This document shows positions 1-8,051 of a DNA stretch of 64,000 nucleotides, piece by piece. Location: NCBI RefSeq assembly GCF_009647605.1, contig NZ_WJIF01000016.1, positions 1-64,000 on the forward strand, read 5' to 3'. This DNA comes from Agromyces agglutinans. GTDB lineage: Bacteria > Actinomycetota > Actinomycetes > Actinomycetales > Microbacteriaceae. The notes under the pieces were generated by a model. That model had not been told where the DNA came from. It was given only the letters and a program-made list of their open reading frames with translations, and did not search any database. Both the position numbers and the translations under genes were made by a program. Within the stretch, counting starts at the first letter, position 1, and each line of letters opens with the position of its first letter.

Positions 1-172
1 ACGAGACGCCCGACGGCTTGATCACGAACAGGTCGGCACCCGGAACGCGGCCCGAGACATTGCCGCCCGTCCACACCACCAGGCCGTACCGAGTCAGCTC
101 GGCGTGCAGTCGCGCGACGTCGGCGCGCACGCGGGCGATCGCGACCTCGACCTGGGGTCCGAACGAGCTCAT
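1..172 (-). CDS. araD: L-ribulose-5-phosphate 4-epimerase, N-terminal part (runs off the window)
   Basis: The first 57 codons are visible; the 3' part lies beyond position 1. The translated stretches GLVVWTGGNVSGR (about residues 30-42) and FVIKPSGVS (about 49-57) match the substrate-binding N-terminus of the class II aldolase/epimerase AraD, which converts L-ribulose-5-phosphate to D-xylulose-5-phosphate in the cytoplasm. The zinc-binding histidines expected later in the family cannot be seen. The ATG at 172 follows GGAGG with about 8 nt spacing, so the start is well supported. It is the first gene after the AraR-like regulator at 436-1548 and a palindromic operator lies upstream at 338-353, so it probably heads an arabinose operon (inferred). 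Confidence 0.88.
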   Translation of the reverse strand, partial: MSSFGPQVEVAIARVRADVARLHAELTRYGLVVWTGGNVSGRVPGADLFVIKPSGVS

Positions 173-337
173 CGCGCCGCCTCCGAGATCGCGACCGCGA
201 TCGAGCCGCCGGGGCGGCGGCTGTGCGCGACGGGGGCGGCGAACACGTGGACTCCTTCGTCAGGGGCGGTGCTGGACTCGGCGCCGGAACGGGCCCGGGT
301 GCGTGCCGAAGCGTTCGACGCTTTCGTGTGACACCCG

Positions 338-353
338 ATGTGACCGTTCACAT
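338..353. promoter_or_regulatory. Operator-like palindrome before araD
   Basis: ATGTGACCGTTCACAT is an inverted repeat with ATGTGA half-sites and a central CG, typical of LacI-family operators. The same half-sites recur three times in front of the LacI-type gene (1557-1572, 1610-1624, 1625-1639), so the regulator at 436-1548 probably represses araD and itself. The rest of 173-435 shows no gene I can support. Confidence 0.75.
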
Positions 354-435
354 GGCGGTGCCCATAGTAACCCCAGGGCCGATCGAACTGTCAACTCGGC
401 CGAATCACGGAACGGTAACGCCGCTCGGAACGCGG

Positions 436-1548
436 TCAGAATGCCGGCCGCCCGGTCGACGCGCGCACGACGAGCTCCGGCACGATCGTCTTCGGCCCGG
501 CCGGGGCCGAAGGCTCCCCCGGCGCGGTGCCGGCGTCGCCGGCACCGCCCGGGCCGCCCGCCGAGGCCGCCGCCTCGGACGGGGCATCCGCATCGCCGAT
601 CAGCAGCGACACGCAGCGCCGGCCGAGCTCGGCGAAGTCCTGGCGCACCGTCGTGAGCGGCGGCCAGAAGTGCGCCGCCTCGGGGATGTCGTCGAAGCCG
701 ATGATGGACACGTCGCGGGGCACGTCGAGGCCGGCGTCGTGGATCGCGTGCATGAGCCCGAGCGCCATCTGGTCGTTCGAGGCGAAGATCGCCGTGAAGT
801 CGCGCACCCTGAGCAGCTCCCGGCCCACGTGGAAGCCGAAGTCCGCCGTCCAGTCGCCGAGGATCGGCGCGGTCGTCGGCACGTCCTGCGCGCTCATCTC
901 CTCGAGGAACCCGCGCATGCGAGCCTCGGCCTCGATCCAGTCCTGTGGGCCGGTGAGGTGGTAGATGTTGCGGTGCCCGAGCTCGATCAGGTGCCGCGTG
1001 GCGAGTCGCGCGCCGGCGATCTGGTCGACCGAGAGCGCATGGTCGGGGTCGCGCCCGGTCGACTGCAGCGTCACGTAGGGCACGTCGATCGACAGCTGGG
1101 CGAGCGTGTCGAACACGCGCACCTGCGGCGCGATCACGACGAGCCCCTCGATGCCCTGCGCGGCGAGGTGGGCCAACCCGTCGGCGATCGACGCGGGGTC
1201 GGAGGCCTCGATGTTCGCCGTGCTCACCCAGTACCCGGCGGCCCGCGCGGCACCCTCGATCGCCGCGATGCTCGAGGCCGGGCCGTACTGGGTGCTCGTG
1301 CTCGACGCCGACAGGATGCCGAGCGTGCGCGACCGGTGCGTGACGAGCGCCCGCGCGGCGCGGTTGGGCGTGTACTGCAGCTCGGCCATGACGTCGAGCA
1401 CGCGCTGCTTGGTCTCGGGCCGGATGCTCGGATGGTGGTTCAGCACGCGCGACACCGTCTGGTGCGAGACGCCGGCGAGGCGCGCCACGTCGCGGATGCT
1501 GGGGGGCCGGCCCCGCTGCGACTCTGCTGTCACGGCGACCTCGTTCAC
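436..1548 (-). CDS. LacI-family transcriptional regulator, AraR-like
   Basis: A 370-residue cytoplasmic repressor of normal LacI length. The N-terminal helix-turn-helix (about 20-39, IRDVARLAGVSHQTVSRVLN) is followed by a periplasmic-binding-protein-like sensor domain with ASNDQMALGLM and IIGFDDIPEA signatures. The extreme C-terminus carries a low-complexity Gly/Ala/Pro stretch before the final VVRAST motif. The GTG at 1548 has no clear ribosome site; the GTG at 1533 has GAGG at a good distance and may be the true start. Adjacent araD and shared operators suggest it senses arabinose or a derivative, as the LacI-type AraR of Corynebacterium does; the ligand is inferred. Confidence 0.85.
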   Translation of the reverse strand: MNEVAVTAESQRGRPPSIRDVARLAGVSHQTVSRVLNHHPSIRPETKQRVLDVMAELQYTPNRAARALVTHRSRTLGILSASSTSTQYGPASSIAAIEGAARAAGYWVSTANIEASDPASIADGLAHLAAQGIEGLVVIAPQVRVFDTLAQLSIDVPYVTLQSTGRDPDHALSVDQIAGARLATRHLIELGHRNIYHLTGPQDWIEAEARMRGFLEEMSAQDVPTTAPILGDWTADFGFHVGRELLRVRDFTAIFASNDQMALGLMHAIHDAGLDVPRDVSIIGFDDIPEAAHFWPPLTTVRQDFAELGRRCVSLLIGDADAPSEAAASAGGPGGAGDAGTAPGEPSAPAGPKTIVPELVVRASTGRPAF

Positions 1549-1556
1549 GTCACGGC

Positions 1557-1572
1557 ATGTGCACGGTCACAT
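1557..1572. promoter_or_regulatory. Operator-like palindrome before the AraR-like gene
   Basis: ATGTGCACGGTCACAT has one half-site mismatch against ATGTGA-N4-TCACAT. It lies 9 bp upstream of the GTG at 1548, a position suited to autorepression. Confidence 0.6.
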
Positions 1573-1609
1573 GCGACGTGCACCAGTATGCCCGAAGTCC
1601 GCGAACGGC

Positions 1610-1639
1610 ATGTGACGGTCACACATGTGACGGTCACAT
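1610..1639. promoter_or_regulatory. Two abutting operator-like palindromes
   Basis: ATGTGACGGTCACAC (1610-1624) and ATGTGACGGTCACAT (1625-1639) lie head to tail with no gap. Both have 3-nt centres, against 4 nt in the sites at 338 and 1557. They sit between the AraR-like gene and the divergent gene at 1705, so could affect both. Confidence 0.65.
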
Positions 1640-1704
1640 GGGCGAACGGGCCGTCTTTCCGCTCCGGATGCCACGGATCCCGGCTGCGGGGTGACAATGG
1701 GGCG

Positions 1705-2229
1705 GTGTCCGACTACATGAGGAACCTGCCGCTCAGCTGGAAGGAGCGGCGCGACGAGTCCGACGTGCACTCCGACTGGCGGGCCGAGCTCGACGAGGTG
1801 CTCGCGCAGGGCGAGGCGATCTCGGCCGGGCTCGGCGACGGGGCATCCGATGCCGCCGACGCGCTCGCCGCGAGCCTGCGCGCACTCGGCGCCGACAGCC
1901 GTGCGCGACGCAAGGTGCCCGTGCGCCTGCTGGCCCGCGGGGTCCTCGACCTCCTCGCGCTGGCGCGAGAGGCATCCGTTCGACCGCCCCTCGCCGAACG
2001 CACCGGCGGAGCCGTCGCCCTCTACCTGGCCGCCAAGGCGCCGACCGAGATCCGGGCGGTCACCCGCGGCCACGCGCTGCGCGCGACCGACGCCGATTGG
2101 GAGTTCGGCCACGGGCCGGTGCTCGAGGCGCCGGCGGTCGAGATGATCGAGTTCCTCGCGGGCCGCAGCCTCAGCGCACCGCGGCCGGCCGCACCCGAGG
2201 GGCCAGCAGCACCGCCAGCACCGCGATGA
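1705..2229 (+). CDS. Conserved protein with MDMPI-like C-terminus
   Basis: A 174-residue cytoplasmic protein starting at GTG 1705. The C-terminal part contains RGHALRATDADWEFGHGP followed by a stretch ending FLAGRSL, resembling the end of maleylpyruvate isomerase/mycothiol-dependent (MDMPI, TIGR03083-like) proteins. The usual N-terminal DinB-like half is not obvious; residues 1-100 look helical and charged. The function is not known. Its last 59 bases overlap the convergent MFS gene. A copy of the CGGATGCC octamer lies at 1665 in its upstream region. Confidence 0.55.
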   Translation: MSDYMRNLPLSWKERRDESDVHSDWRAELDEVLAQGEAISAGLGDGASDAADALAASLRALGADSRARRKVPVRLLARGVLDLLALAREASVRPPLAERTGGAVALYLAAKAPTEIRAVTRGHALRATDADWEFGHGPVLEAPAVEMIEFLAGRSLSAPRPAAPEGPAAPPAPR

Positions 2230-3562
2230 CGACGGTCACGACGAACTCGACCGTGTAGCCCGACGAGGCGGCGATGGTCGCGACGAGCGCCGTCGCCGTG
2301 ATCGCGACGACTGATCCGAGCGACTCGCCGATCGTCAGCGCCGCCGAGTTGAACCCCTGTTCGGGCTGCGGCGACTGCGACAGCACCGCGACCGAGAAGC
2401 GCGGGTACATGAACCCCATGCCGGCGCCCGCGACGGTCCACGCGGCGAAGGCGACCGCCGGGTGCCACCGCATCGCCGCGCCCGCGAGGATGACCGCGAG
2501 CGCGACCAGCAGCAGGCCCGTGCCGATGCGAACCGCGGCGGTGTTCGAGACCCGATCGACGAGCCGGCCCTGGAGCCACGACGCCGCGGCCCAGCTGAGG
2601 CCCGCACCGGTCAGCACGGCGCCCGCGAGCGCCGGCGGCATGCCGTACTCCTCGCGGAACATGGCCGGCAGGTAGACCTCGGTCGCGAAGAAGGCGCCGC
2701 CCACGATCGCGCGCAGCATGATCGTCGCGGGCATGCCGCGGCGCACCAGCAGCGTGCCGCGCGGCACGAGCGGGCGGACGGCGATCACGATCACCGCGAT
2801 CGACGCCACCGCGACGATGCCGCGCCACGGGTCGGGCAGTTCCTTCGCGAGACCGAGGACGAGGGCCGCGAACGCGGTGACGACCGACCACGCGATCCGG
2901 CCGATGCTCCACGGCACGGCGGGGTCGCCCCGCAGCCGCTCGCGCTCCTTGGCGAGCGGCGGCAGGATCATCGCGGCCACCGGCAGGATCAGCACGAGCA
3001 CGCCGAGGAATACCCAGTGCCAGCTCGTCGCCTCGGCGATGACGCCGGCGAGCGCGGGCCCAACGATCGACGGGATGACCCAGGCGGCCGCGAATCCCGC
3101 GAACACCTTGGCCGTGAGGTACTCGGGGTAGACGCGCGCGACGACGACGTAGAGCGGCACGATCACCGCGGCGCCGCCGAGGCCATGCACGAATCTGCCG
3201 ACGACGAGCAGCTCCATGCTGGTCGCGGTGCCCGCGATGAGCACGCCCACGAGCCAGACGACCGCCGAGGCGAGCAGGGCCGGCATGGGCCCCGAGCGGT
3301 CGACCCAGTTGCCCGCGATGACCATGCCGACGACGCCCGAGGCGAGCGGCATCGAGAACGCGACCGCGTAGAGCGCCCAGCCGTCGAGGTCGTCGGCGAC
3401 GAGCGGCATGACGGTGGTGACGGCGAGCGCCTCGAACGCGGCGAGCACGATGAGGGCGAACATGCCGAGGCTGAGCCACCGGTACGGCGCCGACAGCACG
3501 CCCGGCCGACGCGCGGGAGCGGCTTCGGGCGATGCGGGCGGCGTCGAGGGTGCTTCGGTCAC
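2171..3562 (-). CDS. MFS transporter
   Basis: A 463-residue integral membrane protein of the major facilitator superfamily. A short Pro/Ala-rich cytoplasmic N-terminus precedes about 12 predicted membrane segments; the loop after TM2 reads GNWVDRSGPMPA, a form of MFS motif A, and GRFVHGLGGAAVIVP fits TM4-5. The architecture resembles drug/metabolite exporters, but the substrate cannot be told. The start is GTG at 3562. It follows the aldo/keto reductase on the same strand with a short gap, and its 3' end overlaps the convergent gene at 1705-2229. Confidence 0.8.
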   Translation of the reverse strand: MTEAPSTPPASPEAAPARRPGVLSAPYRWLSLGMFALIVLAAFEALAVTTVMPLVADDLDGWALYAVAFSMPLASGVVGMVIAGNWVDRSGPMPALLASAVVWLVGVLIAGTATSMELLVVGRFVHGLGGAAVIVPLYVVVARVYPEYLTAKVFAGFAAAWVIPSIVGPALAGVIAEATSWHWVFLGVLVLILPVAAMILPPLAKERERLRGDPAVPWSIGRIAWSVVTAFAALVLGLAKELPDPWRGIVAVASIAVIVIAVRPLVPRGTLLVRRGMPATIMLRAIVGGAFFATEVYLPAMFREEYGMPPALAGAVLTGAGLSWAAASWLQGRLVDRVSNTAAVRIGTGLLLVALAVILAGAAMRWHPAVAFAAWTVAGAGMGFMYPRFSVAVLSQSPQPEQGFNSAALTIGESLGSVVAITATALVATIAASSGYTVEFVVTVVIAVLAVLLAPRVRPAAVR

Positions 3563-3590
3563 CCGATCGAGCCTACGACGTGCCTCGCGG

Positions 3591-4421
3591 TCACATCTCC
3601 TCGTGCGTGTCGGGGTCGCCGCCCCAGAGCCGGCCGCGTTCGAGCGCCGCGATGGCCTCGACCTCTTCGGGCTGCAGCGCGAACCCGAACACGTCGAGGT
3701 TGGCCCGGCGCCGCACGGGGTCGGCCGACTTCGGGATGGGGATCGCCTCGAGCTCGACGTGCCACCGCAGCACGACCTGCGCGGGCGTCACGCCGTACCG
3801 AGCCGCGAGCTCGGTGATGACCGGCTCCTGCAGCAGCTCGCTGCGCTTGGCCAGCGGGCTCCAGCTCTCGGTGCGGATGCCGTGCTCGTCGTGGAAGGCG
3901 CGCAGCTGCGCCTGCGGGAAGTAGGGGTGGAGCTCGACCTGGTTGACGACCGGGAGCAGGCCCGTCTCGCGCTCGAGCCGCTCGAGCATGGGCTGGGTGA
4001 AGTTCGAGACGCCGATGGAGCGCACGAGGCCCTTCTCGCGCAGCGTGATCATCGCGCGCCACGTGTCGACGTACTTGTCGGCGCTGGGGTTCGGCCAGTG
4101 GATGAGGTAGAGGTCGACCCACTCGAGCCCGAGCCGGCGGCGCGACTCCTCGAAGCTCGTGAGCGTCGCCTGCGACCCGTGGTGCCGGCCGGGCAGCTTC
4201 GTCGTGATGACGAGGTCGCTGCGGTCGACCGTCGTGCGCGCGATCGCCTCGCCGACCGCCGCCTCGTTGCCGTAGTTGTAGGCCGTGTCGATGAGGCGGT
4301 AGCCGTCGTCGATCGCGGTGAGGATCGCCTCGACCCCCGGCTCGTCGTCGAGCCCGTAGGTGCCGAGCCCGAGGGCGGGGATCCGGTTGCCGTCACGAAG
4401 GGCGTACTCGGGCGCGGTCAT
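3591..4421 (-). CDS. Aldo/keto reductase
   Basis: A 276-residue NADPH-dependent cytosolic reductase of the AKR5 type (2,5-diketo-gluconate reductase/YqhE-like). The catalytic tetrad is visible: Asp45 and Tyr50 in IDTAYNYGNE, Lys75 in TTKLP and His108 in YLIHWP. GVSNF and the C-terminal IPKS cofactor motif are also present. I chose the ATG at 4421 because GGAG lies 5-8 nt upstream; an in-frame extension to 4457 is possible but lacks a good site. The physiological substrate is not determined by the sequence. Confidence 0.9.
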   Translation of the reverse strand: MTAPEYALRDGNRIPALGLGTYGLDDEPGVEAILTAIDDGYRLIDTAYNYGNEAAVGEAIARTTVDRSDLVITTKLPGRHHGSQATLTSFEESRRRLGLEWVDLYLIHWPNPSADKYVDTWRAMITLREKGLVRSIGVSNFTQPMLERLERETGLLPVVNQVELHPYFPQAQLRAFHDEHGIRTESWSPLAKRSELLQEPVITELAARYGVTPAQVVLRWHVELEAIPIPKSADPVRRRANLDVFGFALQPEEVEAIAALERGRLWGGDPDTHEEM

Positions 4422-4473
4422 TGCTCCATCCTCACGCACCCGGGCGACCGGCGCCACCGCGCCGCACGAGGAT

Positions 4474-5418
4474 TCAGGAATCCGTCGGCACCGCAGGGAG
4501 CTCGGCGAAGGCGCGCACGGGGAACGTTCCGAAGCCCTCGATGCGCGGTGGCACGGCCGTGAACCGGGCGCCGCGCGCGGGCACGCGCTCGAGCGCGGCG
4601 AGGTGCTCGACGACGTGGATGCCCGCGTCGAGCAGGATCGAGTGCGCCGGCCGCTCGCCGCCCGACTCGGTGTCGTCGATGTTGAGCGAGTCGATGCCGA
4701 CGAGCGCGACGCCGACGTCGGCGAGGTACTGCGCGCCCGCGCCGGTGAGGAACGGCGCGCCGGTCGCGTACGCGGGCGTGCCGAACCGGCTCACCCAGCC
4801 GGTGTCCAGCAGTACCGCGGCGCCGCGCAGGTCGCGTTCGAAGAACACCTCGGCGGGGATGCCGCGCTCGGTCGCGTCGGCGAGGTGGAAGACCTCGGCC
4901 CGCAGCCCCACGAGGGTCTCGAGCGGCAGCGAGGCGAGGTCGCCGCCGCCCTCGTACCGGTGGAACGGGCTGTCGAGGTACGTGCCGGTGTTGCCGGCGA
5001 GGTGGATGACGTCCATGCGGAACTCCGTGCCGGGCGCGTAGTTCGCCCGCGAGGCCTCGCGCGTGAGGTGCGGCGTGATCGTCGGCGCGGGGATGCCCGG
5101 GTAGGTCACGAGCCCCTCGCGGATCGGGTGGCTGAGGTCGACGAGCTCGCCGCGGGCCGGGGCATCCGCTCGCTCGCCGGGCTCGCCGACCGCGTCGGCG
5201 ACGCCCCGCGATCCCTTGTGCGCCTCCTCGACGACCTGCAGGTTCGTCAGGGCGACGGATGCCACGAGCGCGAGCCCGAGGTGACGCACGAGCAGTTCGG
5301 CGACCTGGGTCTCGGTCACGTCGGCCGAGGGCAGGTCGAGGCGGAAGCCGTCGGCCCGCAGCCCTCCCCCGTTCACGAACGCGATGTCGGCGTCGAAGGC
5401 GGCGCGGTACTGGGTCAT
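4474..5418 (-). CDS. Cyclase-family (kynurenine formamidase-like) hydrolase with N-terminal extension
   Basis: A 314-residue protein. Residues 1-72 form a separate domain ending EEAHKGSRG; residues 90-314 are a cyclase/isatin-hydrolase fold starting VDLSHPI. The usual metal motif HxGTHxDxPxH appears here as NTGTYLDSPFH (143-153): Asp and the last His remain, but the first two His are Asn and Tyr. I recall this extended variant from other actinobacteria. It probably hydrolyses an amide or cyclic substrate, but the changed metal ligands make that uncertain. ATG 5418 has GAGGAGC upstream and overlaps the permease stop by 4 bp (ATGA), so the two are translationally coupled. Confidence 0.75.
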   Translation of the reverse strand: MTQYRAAFDADIAFVNGGGLRADGFRLDLPSADVTETQVAELLVRHLGLALVASVALTNLQVVEEAHKGSRGVADAVGEPGERADAPARGELVDLSHPIREGLVTYPGIPAPTITPHLTREASRANYAPGTEFRMDVIHLAGNTGTYLDSPFHRYEGGGDLASLPLETLVGLRAEVFHLADATERGIPAEVFFERDLRGAAVLLDTGWVSRFGTPAYATGAPFLTGAGAQYLADVGVALVGIDSLNIDDTESGGERPAHSILLDAGIHVVEHLAALERVPARGARFTAVPPRIEGFGTFPVRAFAELPAVPTDS

Positions 5419-6785
5419 GCGGTGGGCTCCTCAGGGGCGGGGATCGAGGCGGTTCGGCGAGCGCGGATGCGCCGCACCACGGTCACGACGACGGCGGCGG
5501 CCGCGAGCAGCAGCGGCACCAGCAGGTTCGACCAGGCCAGCACGAGCAACCCCACGGTCATCACGGTGGCGACGACGGCGAGCCACCAGCCGAACGACCA
5601 GCGCCGCAGGAGCAGGGTGGCGGCGACCATGCCGGCCGCGTAGATCGCGACCATGTTCGACGTGTGGACGAGGATGAAGGCCGTCAGGTCCAACCCGTTC
5701 GCGAGCATGAGCGCGAAGTACACGGCGACGAGGCCGGCGGTGAGCAGCAGCGCTCGGCGCGGCACCTCGCCGGCGGCCGCGCCCTTCGCGAAGAAGCGGG
5801 GCAGGTCGCCGTCGCGACCGAGGGCCGCACCCAGCTTGGCGAAGGCGGGCAGGTACGCGTTCATCACGCCGAGGCAGACGATGGCGGTCACGATCGCGAC
5901 GAGCGTCGACCCGATGCCGGGCGCGGTGGAGTCGACGAGGTCGAGCAGCGGCACGACCCCCGTGCCGGCCTCCTCGCCGAGCACGCCCACCGTCACGACC
6001 TGGAGCCCGAGGTAGCCGGCGCCGACGACGACGATCGCGATGCCGGTGGCGAGCGGGATGATGCGTCGCGGGTTGCGGAACTCGCCCGCGATGTGGGTGC
6101 CGACCTCCCACCCGGCGAACGCCCACACGAAGAGGCTGATGGCCGTGCCCACACCCGCCCACCCGTGCGGGAGGAACGGCTGGAAGTTCGAGGCCTCGAC
6201 GGCCGGGAAGGTCACGCCGACCACGCCGACCACCGTGGCGATCAGCAGCCCGGTCAGCGCGAACTGCGCCCACCCGGCGACGCGCACGCCGAACCAGTTC
6301 GCCACGAACGGCGGGATGAAGACGGCCAGGGCGATGATCGGCACGGCCGAGCGGTCGACGCCGAGCACGGCCACCACGTACTCGCCGCCGAGCACGGCGA
6401 GCACGGGCGCGCCGACGCAGACGCCGAAGAAGAACCAGTACCCGGTCATGCGCGCGGCCGTGTCGCCGAGCGTGCGGCGGACGTAGCTCGCGACGCCTCC
6501 CGCGTCGGGGTAGCGCGATGCGAGGGCTGCGAAGGTTCCCGCGAGCGGGATCGACAGGACCAGCACGGCCGCCACGGCGACGATCGAGGCGGGTCCGGCG
6601 GCCGCGGCGGCGAGGCCGGGGAGCACGAGGATGCCGGTGCCGAGGACGCTGGCGATGTACAGCGCGGTGCCCTGCCCGAGGCCGAGACTGCCGCGGCCCG
6701 CCGGTGGGTGGTCATAGGCCGGGTCGGCGGCGATCGCCGGGCCCGTGGCATCCGTTCTCGTGGTCACCTGCTCAGTTTGGAGCAT
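5415..6785 (-). CDS. APC-family amino-acid permease, YjeH-like
   Basis: About 456 residues with about 12 membrane segments. The N-terminal region (LGQGTALYIASVLGTGILV) has the APC glycine-rich unwound TM1, followed by RYPDAGGVASYVRRTLGD, close to the E. coli methionine/branched-chain amino-acid exporter YjeH. Lying next to metB and cbs, it may export methionine or a related amino acid (inferred). The start is uncertain: ATG 6785 is used; GTG 6767 and an extension to 6818 are alternatives and none has a strong ribosome site. The 3' end overlaps the cyclase-family gene by 4 bp. Confidence 0.75.
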   Translation of the reverse strand: MLQTEQVTTRTDATGPAIAADPAYDHPPAGRGSLGLGQGTALYIASVLGTGILVLPGLAAAAAGPASIVAVAAVLVLSIPLAGTFAALASRYPDAGGVASYVRRTLGDTAARMTGYWFFFGVCVGAPVLAVLGGEYVVAVLGVDRSAVPIIALAVFIPPFVANWFGVRVAGWAQFALTGLLIATVVGVVGVTFPAVEASNFQPFLPHGWAGVGTAISLFVWAFAGWEVGTHIAGEFRNPRRIIPLATGIAIVVVGAGYLGLQVVTVGVLGEEAGTGVVPLLDLVDSTAPGIGSTLVAIVTAIVCLGVMNAYLPAFAKLGAALGRDGDLPRFFAKGAAAGEVPRRALLLTAGLVAVYFALMLANGLDLTAFILVHTSNMVAIYAAGMVAATLLLRRWSFGWWLAVVATVMTVGLLVLAWSNLLVPLLLAAAAVVVTVVRRIRARRTASIPAPEEPTA

Positions 6786-6853
6786 CCGAACGCGCCGTGT
6801 CGCTGGCAGGCAGGACACGCTTCATCGAATTCCTGCCACCGATGCCGCGCGTG

Positions 6854-8011
6854 CTACAGGCGCGCGAGCGCGCCGTCGATATCGGCGAGCAGGTCGTCGA
6901 CATCCTCGATGCCGACCGACAGCCGCACGATCGACTCGGGCACCTCGGCCTCGGTGCCGCGCACCGACGCGTGGGTCATCGACCACGGGTGGTTCACGAG
7001 CGACTCGACGCCGCCGAGCGACTCGGCGAGCTGGAACAGCTCCGTCGACTCGGCGAACCGGCGCGCCGCCTCGCCGCCGCCGGCGAGCTCGATCGAGAGC
7101 ATGCCGCCGAAGCCCGACATCTGGCGCGCCGCGAGCTCGTGCCCCGGATGCGACGGCAGGCCCGGGTAGAACACCCGGGCGATGCCGTCGTGCGATTCGA
7201 GCCGCTGCGCGATCGCGAGGGCGTTCCGGCTGTGCCGCTCCATGCGCACGCCGAGCGTCTTGATGCCGCGGGTCGTGAGGAACGCGTCGAACGGCCCCGA
7301 GACGGCGCCGGCCGCGAACTGCGTGAACCCGACGCGCTCGGCCAGCTCCTCCTGCCCGGCGGCGAACACCAGCGCGCCGCCGACCACGTCGGAGTGGCCG
7401 CCCAGGTACTTCGTGGTGGAGTGCGCGACGACGTCGGCGCCGAGCGCGATCGGCTGCTGCAGCGCTGGGCTCGCGAACGTGTTGTCGACGACGGTCAGCA
7501 CGCCGCGCTCGCGGCCGAGCGCGGCGAGCGCCGCGACGTCGGAGATCTTCATGAGCGGATTCGACGGCGTCTCGACCCAGAGCACCCTGGTCGCCGGCTC
7601 GATCGCCGCGCGCACCGCGTCGAGGTCGCTCGTGTCGACCGTCGAATGGCGGATGCCCCAGGCCCCGAGCACGCGGCGGACGAGCCGGTGCGTGCCGCCG
7701 TAGACGTCGTCGCCGATCACGACGTGGTCGCCCGGCGCGAGCACCGTTCGCAGGAAGGCGTCCTCGGCAGCCAGGCCGGACGCGAACGAGAGGCCGCGGA
7801 CGCCGCCCTCGAGCGCCCCGAGCTGCGACTCGAGGGCCGTGCGCGTGGGGTTGCCGCCGCGCGAGTACTCGTAGCCGCTCCGGAGCCCGCCGATGCCGTC
7901 CTGCACGTAGGTCGAGGTCTGGTAGATCGGTGGGATGACCGCGCCCGTCGTCGGGTCGAAGGCCTGGCCCGCGTGGATCGCGCGGGTGTCGAAGCGTGCG
8001 TCGTCGTGCAT
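6854..8011 (-). CDS. metB: Cystathionine gamma-synthase (PLP enzyme)
   Basis: A 385-residue cytosolic enzyme of the Cys/Met metabolism PLP family. EYSRGGNPTRTALE (about 48-61), the cofactor-lysine motif VAHSTTKYLGGHSD (Lys201) and a C-terminal SIRLSVGIED-type motif are present (here SIVRLSVGIEDVDDL). It joins an activated homoserine with cysteine to give cystathionine, or works in the reverse direction as a gamma-lyase; sequence alone does not separate these. It starts 40 bp after cbs on the same strand and is probably co-transcribed. ATG 8011 is chosen because family similarity begins at once; the ribosome site is weak. Confidence 0.9.
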   Translation of the reverse strand: MHDDARFDTRAIHAGQAFDPTTGAVIPPIYQTSTYVQDGIGGLRSGYEYSRGGNPTRTALESQLGALEGGVRGLSFASGLAAEDAFLRTVLAPGDHVVIGDDVYGGTHRLVRRVLGAWGIRHSTVDTSDLDAVRAAIEPATRVLWVETPSNPLMKISDVAALAALGRERGVLTVVDNTFASPALQQPIALGADVVAHSTTKYLGGHSDVVGGALVFAAGQEELAERVGFTQFAAGAVSGPFDAFLTTRGIKTLGVRMERHSRNALAIAQRLESHDGIARVFYPGLPSHPGHELAARQMSGFGGMLSIELAGGGEAARRFAESTELFQLAESLGGVESLVNHPWSMTHASVRGTEAEVPESIVRLSVGIEDVDDLLADIDGALARL

Positions 8012-8051
8012 GGGATCGTTGCTTTCGCGGGTCGGGACGGTCGGTTGCGGG

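Noticed and set aside
169-351. A 60-codon open frame on the minus strand before araD
   Set aside because: It matches no arabinose gene, spans the operator at 338-353 and ends at the araD start; the region reads as promoter.
223-1704. Long plus-strand open frame running into the 1705 gene
   Set aside because: It lies opposite the LacI gene and is Arg/Asp/Val-rich, typical of an antisense shadow in high-GC DNA; only the part from GTG 1705 is convincing.
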